Origin: Pseudomonas petrae
Lineage (GTDB): Bacteria; Pseudomonadota; Gammaproteobacteria; Pseudomonadales; Pseudomonadaceae
DNA: 64,000 nt
Assembly (NCBI RefSeq): GCF_021728295.1
Contig: NZ_JAKJXE010000014.1
Span: 62,001 to 126,000 of the forward strand
Direction of reading: 5' to 3'
Position 1 is the stretch's first letter. The number at the start of each line of letters is the position of its first letter. A model generated the notes under the pieces. That model ran no database searches, had not been told where the DNA came from, and saw nothing but the letters and a program-made list of their open reading frames with translations. The position numbers and the translations under genes were made by a program. This document shows positions 35,187 through 44,010 of the stretch, piece by piece.

Positions 35187-36653
35187 ATGATCAAGTCTTT
35201 GCGTCCGCTGTTTATCGCCACCCTGCTTTTGCCCCTCTCGTTCTCCATCGCAGCCGCCCCCATCAATACCGCCCTGCCCCCCAAGGTTCAGGAAGCACTC
35301 AAAGCCAGCAAGCTGCAGAACGACGCGCTGTCTCTGGTGATGCTGCCGGTGAGCGGCCCCGGCACCCCGACTGTTTTCAACGCCGATGTGTCCGTCAATC
35401 CGGCCTCGACCATGAAGCTGGTGACCACCTACGCCGCCCTGGAAATGCTCGGCCCGACCCATCAGTGGAAAACCGAGTTCTACACCGACGGCACCCTCAG
35501 CAATGGCGTTTTGCGCGGTAACCTGTACCTCAAGGGCGGCGGCGATCCCAAGCTGAACATGGAACGCTTGTGGCTGCTGATGCGCGATCTGCGGGCCAAT
35601 GGCGTGCAGCAGGTGACCGGTGATCTGGTGCTTGATCGCAGCCACTTCGTGCAACCGCAATTGCCAGTGTTCGACGACGACGGCAACGACAAGAACAAGC
35701 CGTTCCTGGTGCGTCCCGACTCCTTGATGGTGAACCTCAAGGCCCTGCGTTTCGTCACCCGCAATGACGGCGGCAGGATTCTGGTCTCGGTGGAGCCGCC
35801 CATCGCCGCCATCCACATCAACAACCAGGTCAAAGCGCTGTCGTCCAACAAATGCACCGGAGACGTGCTGTACAACCCGGTGCCGGAAGCCGATGGCGGC
35901 ATCACCGTGACGGTGTCCGGCCAGTTGGGTGACGGCTGCAACTCCCAGACGTACCTGTCGCTGCTCGACCACCCGACCTACACCGCCGGCGCCGTGCGCG
36001 CCATCTGGCAGGAACTGGGCGGGACCATTCTCGGCAAGGACCGTCTGGACGTGACGCCGGGTAGCGCCAAGCTGCTGGCCAAGGCCTTCTCGCCGGACCT
36101 GGCGGAGATTATCCGCGACATCAATAAATTCAGTAACAACACCATGGCCCAGCAACTGTTCCTCAGTCTGGGCGCCGAGTTCCGTAACGAAGCCGACGGT
36201 GACGATGCCAAGGCCGCGCAGCGTGTCGTGCGCCAATGGCTGGCGAAGAAAGGCATCATCGCGACGCATCTGGTGATGGAAAACGGTTCAGGTCTGTCCC
36301 GCGCCGAACGCGTCAGCGCGCGGGAGATGGCGCAGATGCTCCAGGCCGCGTGGAACAGCCCGTTTCAAGCCGAATTCATGAGTTCGCTGCCGCTGGCAGG
36401 GATGGACGGTACCATGCGCAAACGCCTGAAACGTACGGCCCTGCGCGGTGAAGCGCACATCAAGACCGGCACCTTGAACACGGTTCGGGCGATCTCCGGA
36501 TTCAGCCGCGACAGCAACGGCAACACCTGGGTGGTGGTCGCGATCCTGAACGACCCGCGTCCGTGGGGCGCGTCTTCGGTGCTGGATGAAGTGCTGGTCA
36601 GCCTGTACAACCAGCCGAAGCTGGCGAGCACGTCCATTTCCCTTCAGCAGTAA
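35187..36653 (+). CDS. dacB: D-alanyl-D-alanine carboxypeptidase/endopeptidase (PBP4)
   Basis: The protein (488 residues) trims and cuts peptidoglycan cross-links in the periplasm. A signal peptide ends near 'SIAA-AP' (residue 24). The penicillin-binding motifs are SxxK at Ser74-Lys77 ('PASTMKLV'), SxN in 'KFSNNTMAQQ' and KTG in 'HIKTGTLN'. The large insertion between SxxK and SxN is typical of class C (S13) PBPs. The ATG is preceded by 'gtagggttattga', a modest ribosome site. A hairpin follows the stop. Confidence 0.93.
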   Translation: MIKSLRPLFIATLLLPLSFSIAAAPINTALPPKVQEALKASKLQNDALSLVMLPVSGPGTPTVFNADVSVNPASTMKLVTTYAALEMLGPTHQWKTEFYTDGTLSNGVLRGNLYLKGGGDPKLNMERLWLLMRDLRANGVQQVTGDLVLDRSHFVQPQLPVFDDDGNDKNKPFLVRPDSLMVNLKALRFVTRNDGGRILVSVEPPIAAIHINNQVKALSSNKCTGDVLYNPVPEADGGITVTVSGQLGDGCNSQTYLSLLDHPTYTAGAVRAIWQELGGTILGKDRLDVTPGSAKLLAKAFSPDLAEIIRDINKFSNNTMAQQLFLSLGAEFRNEADGDDAKAAQRVVRQWLAKKGIIATHLVMENGSGLSRAERVSAREMAQMLQAAWNSPFQAEFMSSLPLAGMDGTMRKRLKRTALRGEAHIKTGTLNTVRAISGFSRDSNGNTWVVVAILNDPRPWGASSVLDEVLVSLYNQPKLASTSISLQQ

Positions 36654-36662
36654 TCTCCTGCG

Positions 36663-36704
36663 CCGGGCTGTGCGAAGTCGTTCGACGACGTGCGCACAGC
36701 CCGG
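36663..36704 (+). terminator. Hairpin after dacB
   Basis: A perfect 12-base-pair stem 'ccgggctgtgcg / cgcacagcccgg' with an 18-base loop starts nine bases after the dacB stop. There is no T tract, so it may stabilise the mRNA end rather than terminate. Confidence 0.5.
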
Positions 36705-36879
36705 TTGCCCCCCTGCCTACCCGCTCTGCCCCAACCCCAGCAAACCAAGAATCTGCTTGCGCAGGTCGACCCGATACGCCAGCAGCACCAAACCTGGCTT
36801 GCTGGCGGCAATGTCATGCACCTGCCCGGGCACTACCGCTATGCTCCGTGCTCGACCCATCACAGGACTCGCGCTGCCA

Positions 36880-37512
36880 ATGAAGACTTCCAGAACCCAG
36901 ACCCTTCGTCACCCTCTTCTCATATCGGGATTGCTCAGCGCACTGCTATCGGCAGCGCTGCCAGCCCATGCCGAAGACGGCAAACCCACCCGCGTGCGCG
37001 GCGCCATCACTGTGGTCGAAGGCGATGTGCTTAAAATTCACAGCAACCGCGGAGAGGACCTGCAGGTTGTGCTGACCCCTGACACGCAGATCCGCGGCGT
37101 CACGTTGGCACAGGTGTCGGAAATCAAACCGGGCAGCTATATCGGCTCCGCAGCGGTACCGCTGCCGGACGGTTCGTTGAAAGCGCTGGAGGTTCATGTG
37201 TTTCCGCCGGAAATGGCGGGCACGGGGGATGGCCAGCGGGCGTTTGATCTCACGCCGGACAGCACGATGACCAACGGATCGGTCGGCGATCTGGTCGCCA
37301 GTAATGGCCGCACCGTCACCGTGAATTACAAGGGCGGGCAGAAGAAGATCGTTATTCCTGATGACGTGCCGATCGTCAACCTGGTGCCAGGCGATCGCAG
37401 CTTGCTCAAGCCCGGTGTAAAGGTGGTGCTGCAAGCGCAGAAAGGCTCGGACAACACGCTGACCGCGCTGTCGATTTCTGCCGGGGAAAATGGCGTGATA
37501 CCGCCGATGTAA
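36880..37512 (+). CDS. Periplasmic beta-rich protein, DUF5666-like
   Basis: The protein has 210 residues. A signal peptide 'HPLLISGLLSALLSAALPA' ends at 'AHA-ED'. The mature part shows two similar beta-rich segments ('RGAITVVEGDVLKIHSNRG' and 'GDLVASNGRTVTVNYKGGQK'), each followed by a 'pG' turn motif ('IKPGSYIG', 'LKPGVKVV'), as in DUF5666 proteins. No catalytic residues are evident. The start at 36880 is the first that yields a signal peptide; upstream in-frame codons do not. The function is unknown. Confidence 0.65.
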   Translation: MKTSRTQTLRHPLLISGLLSALLSAALPAHAEDGKPTRVRGAITVVEGDVLKIHSNRGEDLQVVLTPDTQIRGVTLAQVSEIKPGSYIGSAAVPLPDGSLKALEVHVFPPEMAGTGDGQRAFDLTPDSTMTNGSVGDLVASNGRTVTVNYKGGQKKIVIPDDVPIVNLVPGDRSLLKPGVKVVLQAQKGSDNTLTALSISAGENGVIPPM

Positions 37513-37641
37513 AACGGCCGACGCAAAGCGGCCGATTTAACGCGGCTAATGCGAAGGGATTGTAGCGTTCAAAACCTGCGTCGGGCCGGGAGATGAAACA
37601 GCACCGGTCAGCACACGCAGGTCAGTGAATGCAGGTCTGAC

Positions 37642-38013
37642 TCAAAGGCAGGTCGCGAGCACCGCGCCACGCTGCTCAATCACCTTGGCGCCCGGCTTGG
37701 CGTAGAAATTGACCTTGGTCATGCCGGCCTTGCCGGCCACGTCAGCGAAATATTCGCCCTCGGTGGTGTAGACCGTGAAGGCGCCAGGATCGCCTTTTGC
37801 CATGAACACGTCGGCCACGTCACCGAACAGCTGGACGTTGGCCCAGGTGACCTTGATGCACTCGGCAACGGCGACTGCAGGTTTCTGACTGGTGTAAACC
37901 TGCGCCGGACCTGCCGAACGCGTCTGATTCAAGCTCATGCAACCCGTTAACCCACCCGATAACATGATCAGTGCCGCAGCGCCCGCCCAATGTTTCATGC
38001 CAGTCCCACTCAT
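37642..38013 (-). CDS. Small lipoprotein of unknown function
   Basis: The protein has 123 residues. A lipoprotein signal ends in 'LSGGLTGC' with the lipidation Cys near residue 25. The mature part contains Cys residues in 'AVAECIKVTW' and 'VLATCL' and a segment 'AFTVYTTEGEYFADVAGKAG'. AAAGGA lies at a good distance before the ATG at 38013. No family is recognised with confidence; the topology is that of small stress-related lipoproteins of the genus. Confidence 0.7.
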   Translation of the reverse strand: MSGTGMKHWAGAAALIMLSGGLTGCMSLNQTRSAGPAQVYTSQKPAVAVAECIKVTWANVQLFGDVADVFMAKGDPGAFTVYTTEGEYFADVAGKAGMTKVNFYAKPGAKVIEQRGAVLATCL

Positions 38014-38091
38014 CAAAAGTCCTTTTCGTTAAAAAAGGAGCGATGTTACCAGCAACGTCAAGCGAGCCCCATGGGTAAGCCGTCTGAGCGC

Positions 38092-38649
38092 TTAATCATC
38101 CAGCCCGGCGGGCGGTGCAGCGGGGGCAGCCTTGCCAGGCTTGGCCGGTTTGCCTGACTGCGTTGCAGCCTTCGGTTCGGCAACTGGCGCGGGCGGCGCG
38201 GTGGCAGCGGCTTCTTTCTCGGCCATCGGCATCTGGTCGATGGTGCTGAAGATGTCCTTCGGATCGATAGGGCCGTTGTGAGTCATTTTCTTCTCACCGT
38301 CCTTGCCCACCAGAATCACCTGAGCCTGCCCACCCGCCTGGGCGCCAAGCTTGAGCTCGCGGATCAGGGCCATGGTGGTCTGGGCATCGAGATCCTTGCC
38401 GTTGCGCTGCCCCACGGTGTTGATGATGGTGTAGAGGACCATGTCCCGCTTGGCGAATCCCTCCTTGTTGGCGGGCTCGTCCAGGTTTTTCTTCAGGCCC
38501 ACCAGCGTCGAGTCCACGGAACTCGACGCGATAACGATCAGTGGACGAGTCTTGCCGCGCTCCTGGGAAAGTGGGCCATCACCATCGGCAGCCAGCAAGG
38601 GGCTCGATACGGCGAACAAAACGGCAAGGGTCAACGACCGGCTAAACAT
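38092..38649 (-). CDS. Exported DUF4174-domain protein
   Basis: The protein (185 residues) has a signal peptide 'MFSRSLTLAVLFAVSSPLLA'. Residues 28-135 form a thioredoxin-like DUF4174 domain, recognised by 'RPLIVIASSSVDSTLVGLKK' and 'VILVGKDGEKKMTHNGPIDP' with the ending 'IFSTIDQMPMAEKE'. The catalytic Cys pair of true thioredoxins is absent. The C-terminal 45 residues are a Pro/Ala/Lys tail. GAGGAGG precedes the start at 38649. It is transcribed in the same direction as the small lipoprotein gene 80 bases downstream. Confidence 0.8.
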   Translation of the reverse strand: MFSRSLTLAVLFAVSSPLLAADGDGPLSQERGKTRPLIVIASSSVDSTLVGLKKNLDEPANKEGFAKRDMVLYTIINTVGQRNGKDLDAQTTMALIRELKLGAQAGGQAQVILVGKDGEKKMTHNGPIDPKDIFSTIDQMPMAEKEAAATAPPAPVAEPKAATQSGKPAKPGKAAPAAPPAGLDD

Positions 38650-38842
38650 ACACACCTCCTCTGGATTCCATGCACTGATGATCGCGCATCATGGGAAAAG
38701 GTCCAGACGGTAGCGGGAAAAAAACCGGATTTATTTCGCGGTGTGCGAGGGTTCGTGGGGGTGGAATCGGGTCGAGGCGTCCGGCCATAGGGGCTGTGGG
38801 TGACTTGAGGACGGCTGGCATCACATGGAAATTTCGGGCAAT

Positions 38843-38877
38843 AAAAAAGGGCGAATCTTTCGATTCGCCCTTTTTTT
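38843..38877. terminator. Bidirectional terminator downstream of the first tRNA-Val
   Basis: 'aaaaaagggcgaat / attcgccctttttt' has A and T runs on both sides, so it can stop transcripts of the minus-strand tRNA. Confidence 0.85.
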
Positions 38878-38902
38878 CACCGCCCAGCAGAGCGGATTTG
38901 TT

Positions 38903-38979
38903 TGGTAGGCGCGATTGGACTCGAACCAACGACCCCCACCATGTCAAGGTGGTGCTCTAACCAACTGAGCTACGTGCCT
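38903..38979 (-). tRNA. tRNA-Val (anticodon GAC), copy 1
   Basis: The cloverleaf is complete. The acceptor strand AGGCACG pairs with CGCGCCT in part through G-U and the CCA end is encoded. The D loop is 'GCTCAGTTGGTTAGAGC', the anticodon stem is CCACC/GGTGG around loop TTGACAT (anticodon GAC), and the T arm is 'GTTGGTTCGAGTCCAAT'. It is identical to the copy at 40112. Confidence 0.95.
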
Positions 38980-39290
38980 GCTGTGGGTCGGCATTCTACG
39001 GATATTCAAATAGCTGTCAACGTCTTTTTCGCCCAGTAAGCCTATGAATATGCAAATTATTTCCCCGGCACGTCGACATGGCCGCATCGACCTCAAGAGC
39101 GGCTGTCGCTCAGCAAGATCCGGGCGGTTGACACCATGACCTGCATCCTGATTGTCCGCCCCTACTCGCTCGAACCACCAAACGCCCGTCAGTCTTGCCG
39201 GCTCAACGTGCCGCCTGTCGCCGTCATGGCACTTCGCACCAACCTTAGATGCCCAACGAATACAAGGAACCAAGACACGGAGATCACCTG
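38980..39290. other. Promoter-side flank of tRNA-Val copy 1; no gene seen
   Basis: The first ~60 bases resemble the flank of the second tRNA ('ggcattctac', 'gctgtcaac', 'atgaat'), showing that the duplicated unit includes the upstream region. The rest up to the exported-protein gene has no clear feature. Confidence 0.6.
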
Positions 39291-39614
39291 ATGAACAGAT
39301 CACTTGCTGCACTTGCGCTGGGCTGTGCGCTGACATGTACCTCCCTTGCAGCGCTGGCTGGCGCGACATCGCCTGACATGGGCCCGCCACCGTCGCAAAC
39401 CGGTATCGACCCACGCGTACAGGGCAGCGACCCGGCCCGCCAGGGCTCTGACGTGGACACGCAAACCAGGAAAGGCATCAGCATCGGCGGCGGTACGTCG
39501 ATGAGCAACGGCACCGGCAACAACAATGATGCGGACCTGCCGGGTGGCGATACCACCAACGGCGGCGGCAGTAAAGGCTCGGGCTCGTCGAGTGCCGGCG
39601 GCGCAGGCGGCTGA
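39291..39614 (+). CDS. Exported Gly/Ser/Asn-rich small protein
   Basis: The protein has 107 residues. The signal peptide 'MNRSLAALALGCALTCTSLA' ends at 'ALA-GA'. The mature chain is low-complexity: Pro/Gln/Asp-rich, then 'GGGTSMSNGTGNNNDADLPG' and a Gly/Ser tail. GGAG lies before the ATG. It is probably disordered and secreted or periplasmic. It lies between the two tRNA-Val copies. Confidence 0.7.
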   Translation: MNRSLAALALGCALTCTSLAALAGATSPDMGPPPSQTGIDPRVQGSDPARQGSDVDTQTRKGISIGGGTSMSNGTGNNNDADLPGGDTTNGGGSKGSGSSSAGGAGG

Positions 39615-39772
39615 TGCCCACCCACGCAAGTGAGACAGCAGAGGGCGCTTGAACAGCGCCCTTTTCGTGCCTGGTTGTCTTGGCTGGCCGTCGTGCTTTG
39701 ATATAGTGCGTCGCCGCCGCGACTGAACCAGAGTCGCGGGCCCGGGCGTCATCAACAGTGGAGAGCGGCACC

Positions 39773-40000
39773 GTGGGCATGAAAAAATCAGCACTGGAAC
39801 TCAAGCGCGACCTGAGCACCATTGCGGCCAATCTGGAAAGCACTGCTGGCGAAATCAGCCGGTTGGCCGAACGGGTCAACGATGTGGATGTGGTCGCGGT
39901 GCTGCACTTGATGAATCAGCAGTACAAGGACGCTGACCGTCTGCGCGCCTATGTGGACGAGATCAGGGCGGGCCGTATTACCCGCGCCAAACCCGAGTGA
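39773..40000 (+). CDS. Small helical protein of unknown function
   Basis: The protein has about 75 residues with an amphipathic, coiled-coil-like run 'LKRDLSTIAANLESTAGEIS' and a basic C terminus 'AGRITRAKPE'. The GTG at 39773 is preferred because GGAG lies nine bases before it; the ATG at 39779 is the alternative. No family is recognised. Confidence 0.55.
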   Translation: MGMKKSALELKRDLSTIAANLESTAGEISRLAERVNDVDVVAVLHLMNQQYKDADRLRAYVDEIRAGRITRAKPE

Positions 40001-40050
40001 TCGGGAAGCGGAATAACCGGACGCCCGAGATGATTAAGGTTCGATCAAGC

Positions 40051-40084
40051 AAAAAAGGGTGACCCTTTAGGGCCACCCTTTTTC
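40051..40084. terminator. Terminator downstream of the second tRNA-Val
   Basis: 'aaaaaagggtgaccct' and 'agggccacccttttt' pair with one mismatch, with A and T runs on the outer sides. This matches the arrangement at the first tRNA copy. Confidence 0.8.
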
Positions 40085-40111
40085 GTTACCGCCCAGCAGA
40101 GCGGATTTGTT

Positions 40112-40188
40112 TGGTAGGCGCGATTGGACTCGAACCAACGACCCCCACCATGTCAAGGTGGTGCTCTAACCAACTGAGCTACGTGCCT
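40112..40188 (-). tRNA. tRNA-Val (anticodon GAC), copy 2
   Basis: The 77 bases, including CCA, are identical to copy 1, and the 3' flank 'ccgcccagcagagcggattt' is identical too. The 5' flank is diverged but alignable. The 236 bases from here to the oxidase gene hold no other supported gene. Confidence 0.95.
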
Positions 40189-40424
40189 GCTGTGGGGCGG
40201 CATTCTACCGAGATTCGGATTGCTGTCAACTTCGATTCATCCCTAAGCCCATGAATGTCCGAGCTATTTGCGCCTGCGCTGACGAATCGGGTTGGATGAA
40301 TGCGCCCGTACCTCGGGGGCCAATGCCTTGATGAAGCCACAAACCTCCGGCGGCGGCTGGCCGCCCAATTTCATCTCAGGTAGGATCCGCCCATTCGTAA
40401 AAAATATAAAACAGGGGTTACAGG

Positions 40425-41708
40425 ATGACGAACACGCCATACCCACATTCCTACTACGCCGCTTCTGCCAATCCCGTTCCGGTTCGGCCTCGGCTGCAAG
40501 GGGACGTCGAGACCGACGTGGTCATCATTGGCGCCGGTTACACCGGGCTCTCCAGTGCGCTGTTTCTCCTTGAACACGGCTTCAAGGTCACTGTGCTGGA
40601 AGCCGCAAAGGTCGGTTTCGGCGCCTCGGGCCGTAACGGCGGGCAGATCGTTAACAGTTACAGCCGCGACATCGACACCATCGAAAAGACCGTCGGGCCC
40701 AAGGAGGCGCAACTGCTCGGGCATATGGCCTTCGAGGGCGCGCAGATCATCCGGGACCGCGTCGCCAGATACCAGATCCAGTGCGACCTGAAAGACGGCG
40801 GCGTTTTCGCCGCGATTACCCCCAAGCAGATGGGCCATCTGGAATCGCAAAAACGTCTCTGGGAACGCTATGGCCACACGCAGCTGGAGCTGATGGACCA
40901 GCGCCGCATCCGTGAAGTGGTGGCGTGCGACCAATACATCGGCGGCATGCTCGACATGAGCGGCGGCCACATCCACCCGCTGAACCTGGCGCTGGGGGAA
41001 GCGGCGGCGGTCGAGTCTCTGGGCGGGGTCATTTACGAACAGTCGGCAGCCACCCGCATTGATCGCGGCGCCAGCCCGGTCGTGCACACCGCCGAGGGCA
41101 AGGTTCGGGCGAAGTTCGTCATCGTCGCGGGCAATGCCTATCTGGGTAATCTGGTGCCGGAACTGGCGGCCAAATCGATGCCCTGCGGCACACAGGTCAT
41201 CACCACCGAGCCGCTGAGCGAGGAACTGGCGAGTACGCTGCTGCCCCAGGATTACTGCGTCGAGGACTGCAACTACCTGCTGGATTACTACCGGCTTTCC
41301 GGCGACAAACGTCTGATCTTCGGTGGCGGCGTGGTGTACGGTGCGCGCGACCCGGCGAACATCGAAGCCATCATCCGGCCGAAGATGCTCAAGGCGTTTC
41401 CGCAACTGAAGGACGTGAAGATCGATTACGCCTGGACCGGCAACTTCCTGCTGACCTTGTCGCGGTTGCCGCAGGTTGGCCGGCTGGGCGACAACATCTA
41501 TTACTCCCAGGGATGCAGCGGCCACGGCGTGACCTACACCCATCTGGCCGGCAAAGTGCTGGCCGAAGCCTTGCGCGGACAGGCAGAACGATTCGACGCT
41601 TTTGCCGGCCTGCCCCACTACCCTTTCCCGGGCGGGCAACTGCTGCGCACGCCGCTTACCGCATTGGGTGCGTGGTATTACAGCCTGCGGGACAAGCTGG
41701 GGTTCTGA
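40425..41708 (+). CDS. pauB: FAD-dependent amine oxidase, gamma-glutamylputrescine oxidase type (PauB/PuuB-like)
   Basis: The protein (427 residues) has the dinucleotide loop 'VVIIGAGYTGLSSALFLLEH', the DAO-family segment 'GFGASGRNGGQIVNSYSRDI' and the C-terminal FAD contact 'YYSQGCSGHGVTYTHLAGKV'. This is the pattern of PuuB and the several PauB enzymes of Pseudomonas, which oxidise gamma-glutamylated putrescine or cadaverine. No other polyamine gene is adjacent, so the exact substrate is uncertain; a sarcosine or D-amino acid oxidase is less likely. 'aacaggggttacagg' precedes the ATG. Confidence 0.8.
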   Translation: MTNTPYPHSYYAASANPVPVRPRLQGDVETDVVIIGAGYTGLSSALFLLEHGFKVTVLEAAKVGFGASGRNGGQIVNSYSRDIDTIEKTVGPKEAQLLGHMAFEGAQIIRDRVARYQIQCDLKDGGVFAAITPKQMGHLESQKRLWERYGHTQLELMDQRRIREVVACDQYIGGMLDMSGGHIHPLNLALGEAAAVESLGGVIYEQSAATRIDRGASPVVHTAEGKVRAKFVIVAGNAYLGNLVPELAAKSMPCGTQVITTEPLSEELASTLLPQDYCVEDCNYLLDYYRLSGDKRLIFGGGVVYGARDPANIEAIIRPKMLKAFPQLKDVKIDYAWTGNFLLTLSRLPQVGRLGDNIYYSQGCSGHGVTYTHLAGKVLAEALRGQAERFDAFAGLPHYPFPGGQLLRTPLTALGAWYYSLRDKLGF

Positions 41709-41753
41709 CGGTCACCGCGCCGGCGCCCCGTCCGTCTCGGACTTTCGTCCGCC

Positions 41754-41842
41754 TGTAGGAGCGCGCTTGCCCGCGAATGCATTTGATCTGGCGCTGCAGT
41801 GGCGAATGACACACCGCGTTCGCCAGCAAGCCGGCTCCTACA
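41754..41842. repeat. Inverted REP pair, 'ggagcgcgcttgcccgcgaa' type
   Basis: 'tgtaggagcgcgcttgcccg' faces 'cgccagcaagccggctccta' across about 50 bases. It lies between convergent genes. Confidence 0.85.
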
Positions 41843-41879
41843 GGTTTCGCCTCCAGACCGGGATCATTGCTCATTCATC

Positions 41880-42599
41880 TTAGCGGTCAGCTTTGCTGTT
41901 CAGCGCCTTGACCGCCTCGCCCGCCGCCTGTTCCTGCCCGGCCTGGGCCAGCTCATTCGCGGCTTTGAGCCAGCGTTCACGGTCCACCGGCACCGGCACC
42001 TGGCGTGGACCCTGGATCAGCACGGCCCAGTTGCCGGCGTCGTTCCAGTCCGAGGTAAACGAATCGAAGCTTGTCGTCACACGCCCCGGCCCGGTATAGA
42101 TCAGCACCGTGCGCTTGTTCTGATCAAACCCGACCAGCACGCCATAACGCTGCTCTTTCCAGAACATGGAGCCGTCCGAGAACCGCACCATCACCGGATA
42201 ACCCGCCGACACCTGGGCCAGCAGGTCAGGTAAACGGTGATCAACGGGATACACCACAAACCCGTGTTCGCGGGCCAGATCCAGCATGCTGCGGTCGAGC
42301 TTGTCTTCGGCGCCCGGCAGTTTCAGCGGTTTTTCCAGCAGCCCCGGGGTGGTCTGTACGCCATGCACGGTCAGCATGCTGGCCAGCGCGAACGGCGCAC
42401 TCTGGTAATCCTTGCCCCGGAACGAAGGCACCGCGTTGATTTCGACCCGATCAGGCAACGTCTTGTACATCGGCGGGTAGCCGGGCTTCCAGTTGTGGGC
42501 GTTCGAGCAGCCTGCCAAGACCAGCACGGCGGCAAGCGCCAGCCATTTGCGTCGACCTGCAACGCTATCCAATCGCGTCAATGCCCGCACGTTATTCAC
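41880..42599 (-). CDS. C39-like lipoprotein lacking the catalytic residues
   Basis: The protein (239 residues) has a lipoprotein signal 'WLALAAVLVLAGC' with the lipidation Cys at residue 31. The C39-like fold starts at 'INAVPSFRGKDYQSAPFALA', where the usual 'Q-x-x-x-C-G-P-A' nucleophile Cys is replaced by Ser or Ala. The usual 'H-x-V-L-V-x-G' His is replaced in 'QRYGVLVGFDQ', and the Asp-Pro is 'TGPG'. It is therefore probably a non-catalytic, membrane-anchored relative. A short C-terminal helix follows from residue 200 and may be a TPR-like pair. The intact C39 domain of the gene at 53859 is a useful contrast. Confidence 0.75.
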   Translation of the reverse strand: MNNVRALTRLDSVAGRRKWLALAAVLVLAGCSNAHNWKPGYPPMYKTLPDRVEINAVPSFRGKDYQSAPFALASMLTVHGVQTTPGLLEKPLKLPGAEDKLDRSMLDLAREHGFVVYPVDHRLPDLLAQVSAGYPVMVRFSDGSMFWKEQRYGVLVGFDQNKRTVLIYTGPGRVTTSFDSFTSDWNDAGNWAVLIQGPRQVPVPVDRERWLKAANELAQAGQEQAAGEAVKALNSKADR

Positions 42600-42807
42600 T
42601 CACTTGACTGATGGCGACGGATCCCGAGATCCGGCCGAAGCGCGGATCATAGAGCCGCCGCCGGTTGCGGTATAGCCCGAAACGCTGTCAACGCGAGTGG
42701 ATAGAACGAATCGGTCATGCAATTCCTACCATCGGTCAATTTTCGGCAACAACATGCGGACTAGACTGTCGATTACCAAGAGACGAAGAGAAGAGCCGGA
42801 GGAAGCC

Positions 42808-42984
42808 ATGAGCCTCGGAATGACCATTGTGATGTTGATCGCTGCCTGGCTTGCCGTTGCGGCTGCCATGTTGTGGGGGGTGATGCGGATCTCGCGTCGC
42901 CATCATCCGCATTATCGGGAAACCGAAGCCGCGAAATCCGTAGAGCGTGCACAACGCAAAATCCGTCATGTCACTGCGCACTGA
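42808..42984 (+). CDS. 58-residue single-pass membrane protein
   Basis: A strong 'ccggaggaagcc' ribosome-binding region precedes the ATG. Residues 4-25 ('GMTIVMLIAAWLAVAAAMLW') form one transmembrane helix, followed by a basic, His/Arg-rich cytoplasmic tail. A terminator follows. The function is unknown. Confidence 0.65.
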   Translation: MSLGMTIVMLIAAWLAVAAAMLWGVMRISRRHHPHYRETEAAKSVERAQRKIRHVTAH

Positions 42985-43018
42985 TGATGTGGTGAGCTGA
43001 ACACGTAAATGACAAACG

Positions 43019-43059
43019 AAAACGGTCGGTGATGGCATCCCATCCCCGACCGTTTTTTT
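43019..43059. terminator. Terminator between the small membrane gene and terC
   Basis: 'ggtcggtgatgg / ccatccccgacc' pair with two mismatches, flanked by A and T runs; it serves convergent genes. Confidence 0.75.
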
Positions 43060-43127
43060 GCCCTCCTTCTTTACTGCTCCGCCCTTCCTGCTCCGCCCTT
43101 CATAGCCAGGCGGAGCCCATCTCAGCG

Positions 43128-43892
43128 TCAGACCTTCTGGCCTTGCGCTTCGGCGTCCAGACGGCGCTGGCGGGACCGACGAACCAGCATGTTCAGCACT
43201 TCAATCAGAGCCGAGAACGCCATGGCGGTGTACACGTAGCCTTTCGGGACGTGGGCGCCGAAGCCTTCGGCGATCAGCGTCATGCCGATCATGATCAGGA
43301 AGCCCAGGGCCAGCATGACCACGGTCGGGTTATCGTTGATGAACTTGGCGAGAGGCTCCGACGCCACCAGCATCACGACCACGGCGGCCACTACGGCGAT
43401 GACCATGATCGGCAAGTGCTCGGTCATGCCAACGGCGGTGACGATACTGTCGATGGAGAACACCAGGTCGAGCATCAGAATCTGACCGATCGCGGCCGCC
43501 ATGCCCAGGGTAACGGTGCTGGAAGCGGCTTTCTCGGCTTCGCTTTTGATGTCGACGCTGTGGTGGATCTCGGTGGTGGCCTTCCAGACCAGGAACAGGC
43601 CACCGGCGATCAGGATCATGTCCTTCCAGGAGAACGCCTGGCCGAACACTTCGACCACGGGCGCGGTCAGCTGGACAATCCACGCCACGGTGGTCAGCAG
43701 GCCCAGACGCAGGATCAACGCCATGCTGATACCGATCCGGCGCGCCTTGGTGCGCTGATGCACCGGTAGCTTGTTGGTGAGAATCGAGATGAAGATGAGG
43801 TTGTCGATACCGAGCACGATTTCCATGACGACCAGTGTCGCCAGAGCGATCCAGGCCGTTGGGCTTGCAGCCAGTTCCAGAAGGTATTCCAT
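43128..43892 (-). CDS. TerC-family membrane protein
   Basis: The protein (254 residues) has seven to eight transmembrane helices with the family's acidic motifs inside membrane segments: 'MEIVLGIDNLIFISIL' near the N terminus and 'LDLVFSIDSIVTAVG' in the middle. TerC relatives (Alx, MeeF/MeeY) are linked to manganese efflux and metallation of exported proteins, so a metal transport role is likely. The C terminus is basic ('RRSRQRRLDAEAQ'). No yybP-ykoY riboswitch can be seen in the 100-base leader. It is divergent from nhaR. Confidence 0.88.
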   Translation of the reverse strand: MEYLLELAASPTAWIALATLVVMEIVLGIDNLIFISILTNKLPVHQRTKARRIGISMALILRLGLLTTVAWIVQLTAPVVEVFGQAFSWKDMILIAGGLFLVWKATTEIHHSVDIKSEAEKAASSTVTLGMAAAIGQILMLDLVFSIDSIVTAVGMTEHLPIMVIAVVAAVVVMLVASEPLAKFINDNPTVVMLALGFLIMIGMTLIAEGFGAHVPKGYVYTAMAFSALIEVLNMLVRRSRQRRLDAEAQGQKV

Positions 43893-44010
43893 ATAAGCGA
43901 GTGTCCAGGATCAGTTCAGGGGATAGGGCGGCATTCTAGGGACGGAAACACTTCAGTAAAATTCGTATTTTTCAGGCGTATACTTCGGTTTTCCCGAAGT
44001 GACGACGCCC

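Noticed and set aside
38903..40188. Integrated mobile islet between tRNA-Val copies
   Set aside because: No integrase or other mobility gene is present in the interval, so only a duplication is claimed.
40264..40446. 60-codon minus-strand frame with a natural-looking basic C terminus
   Set aside because: It overlaps the start of the PauB-like gene and has no ribosome-binding site or known relatives.
43893..43998. Manganese riboswitch (yybP-ykoY) before the TerC gene
   Set aside because: The leader is too short and none of the conserved loops can be found.
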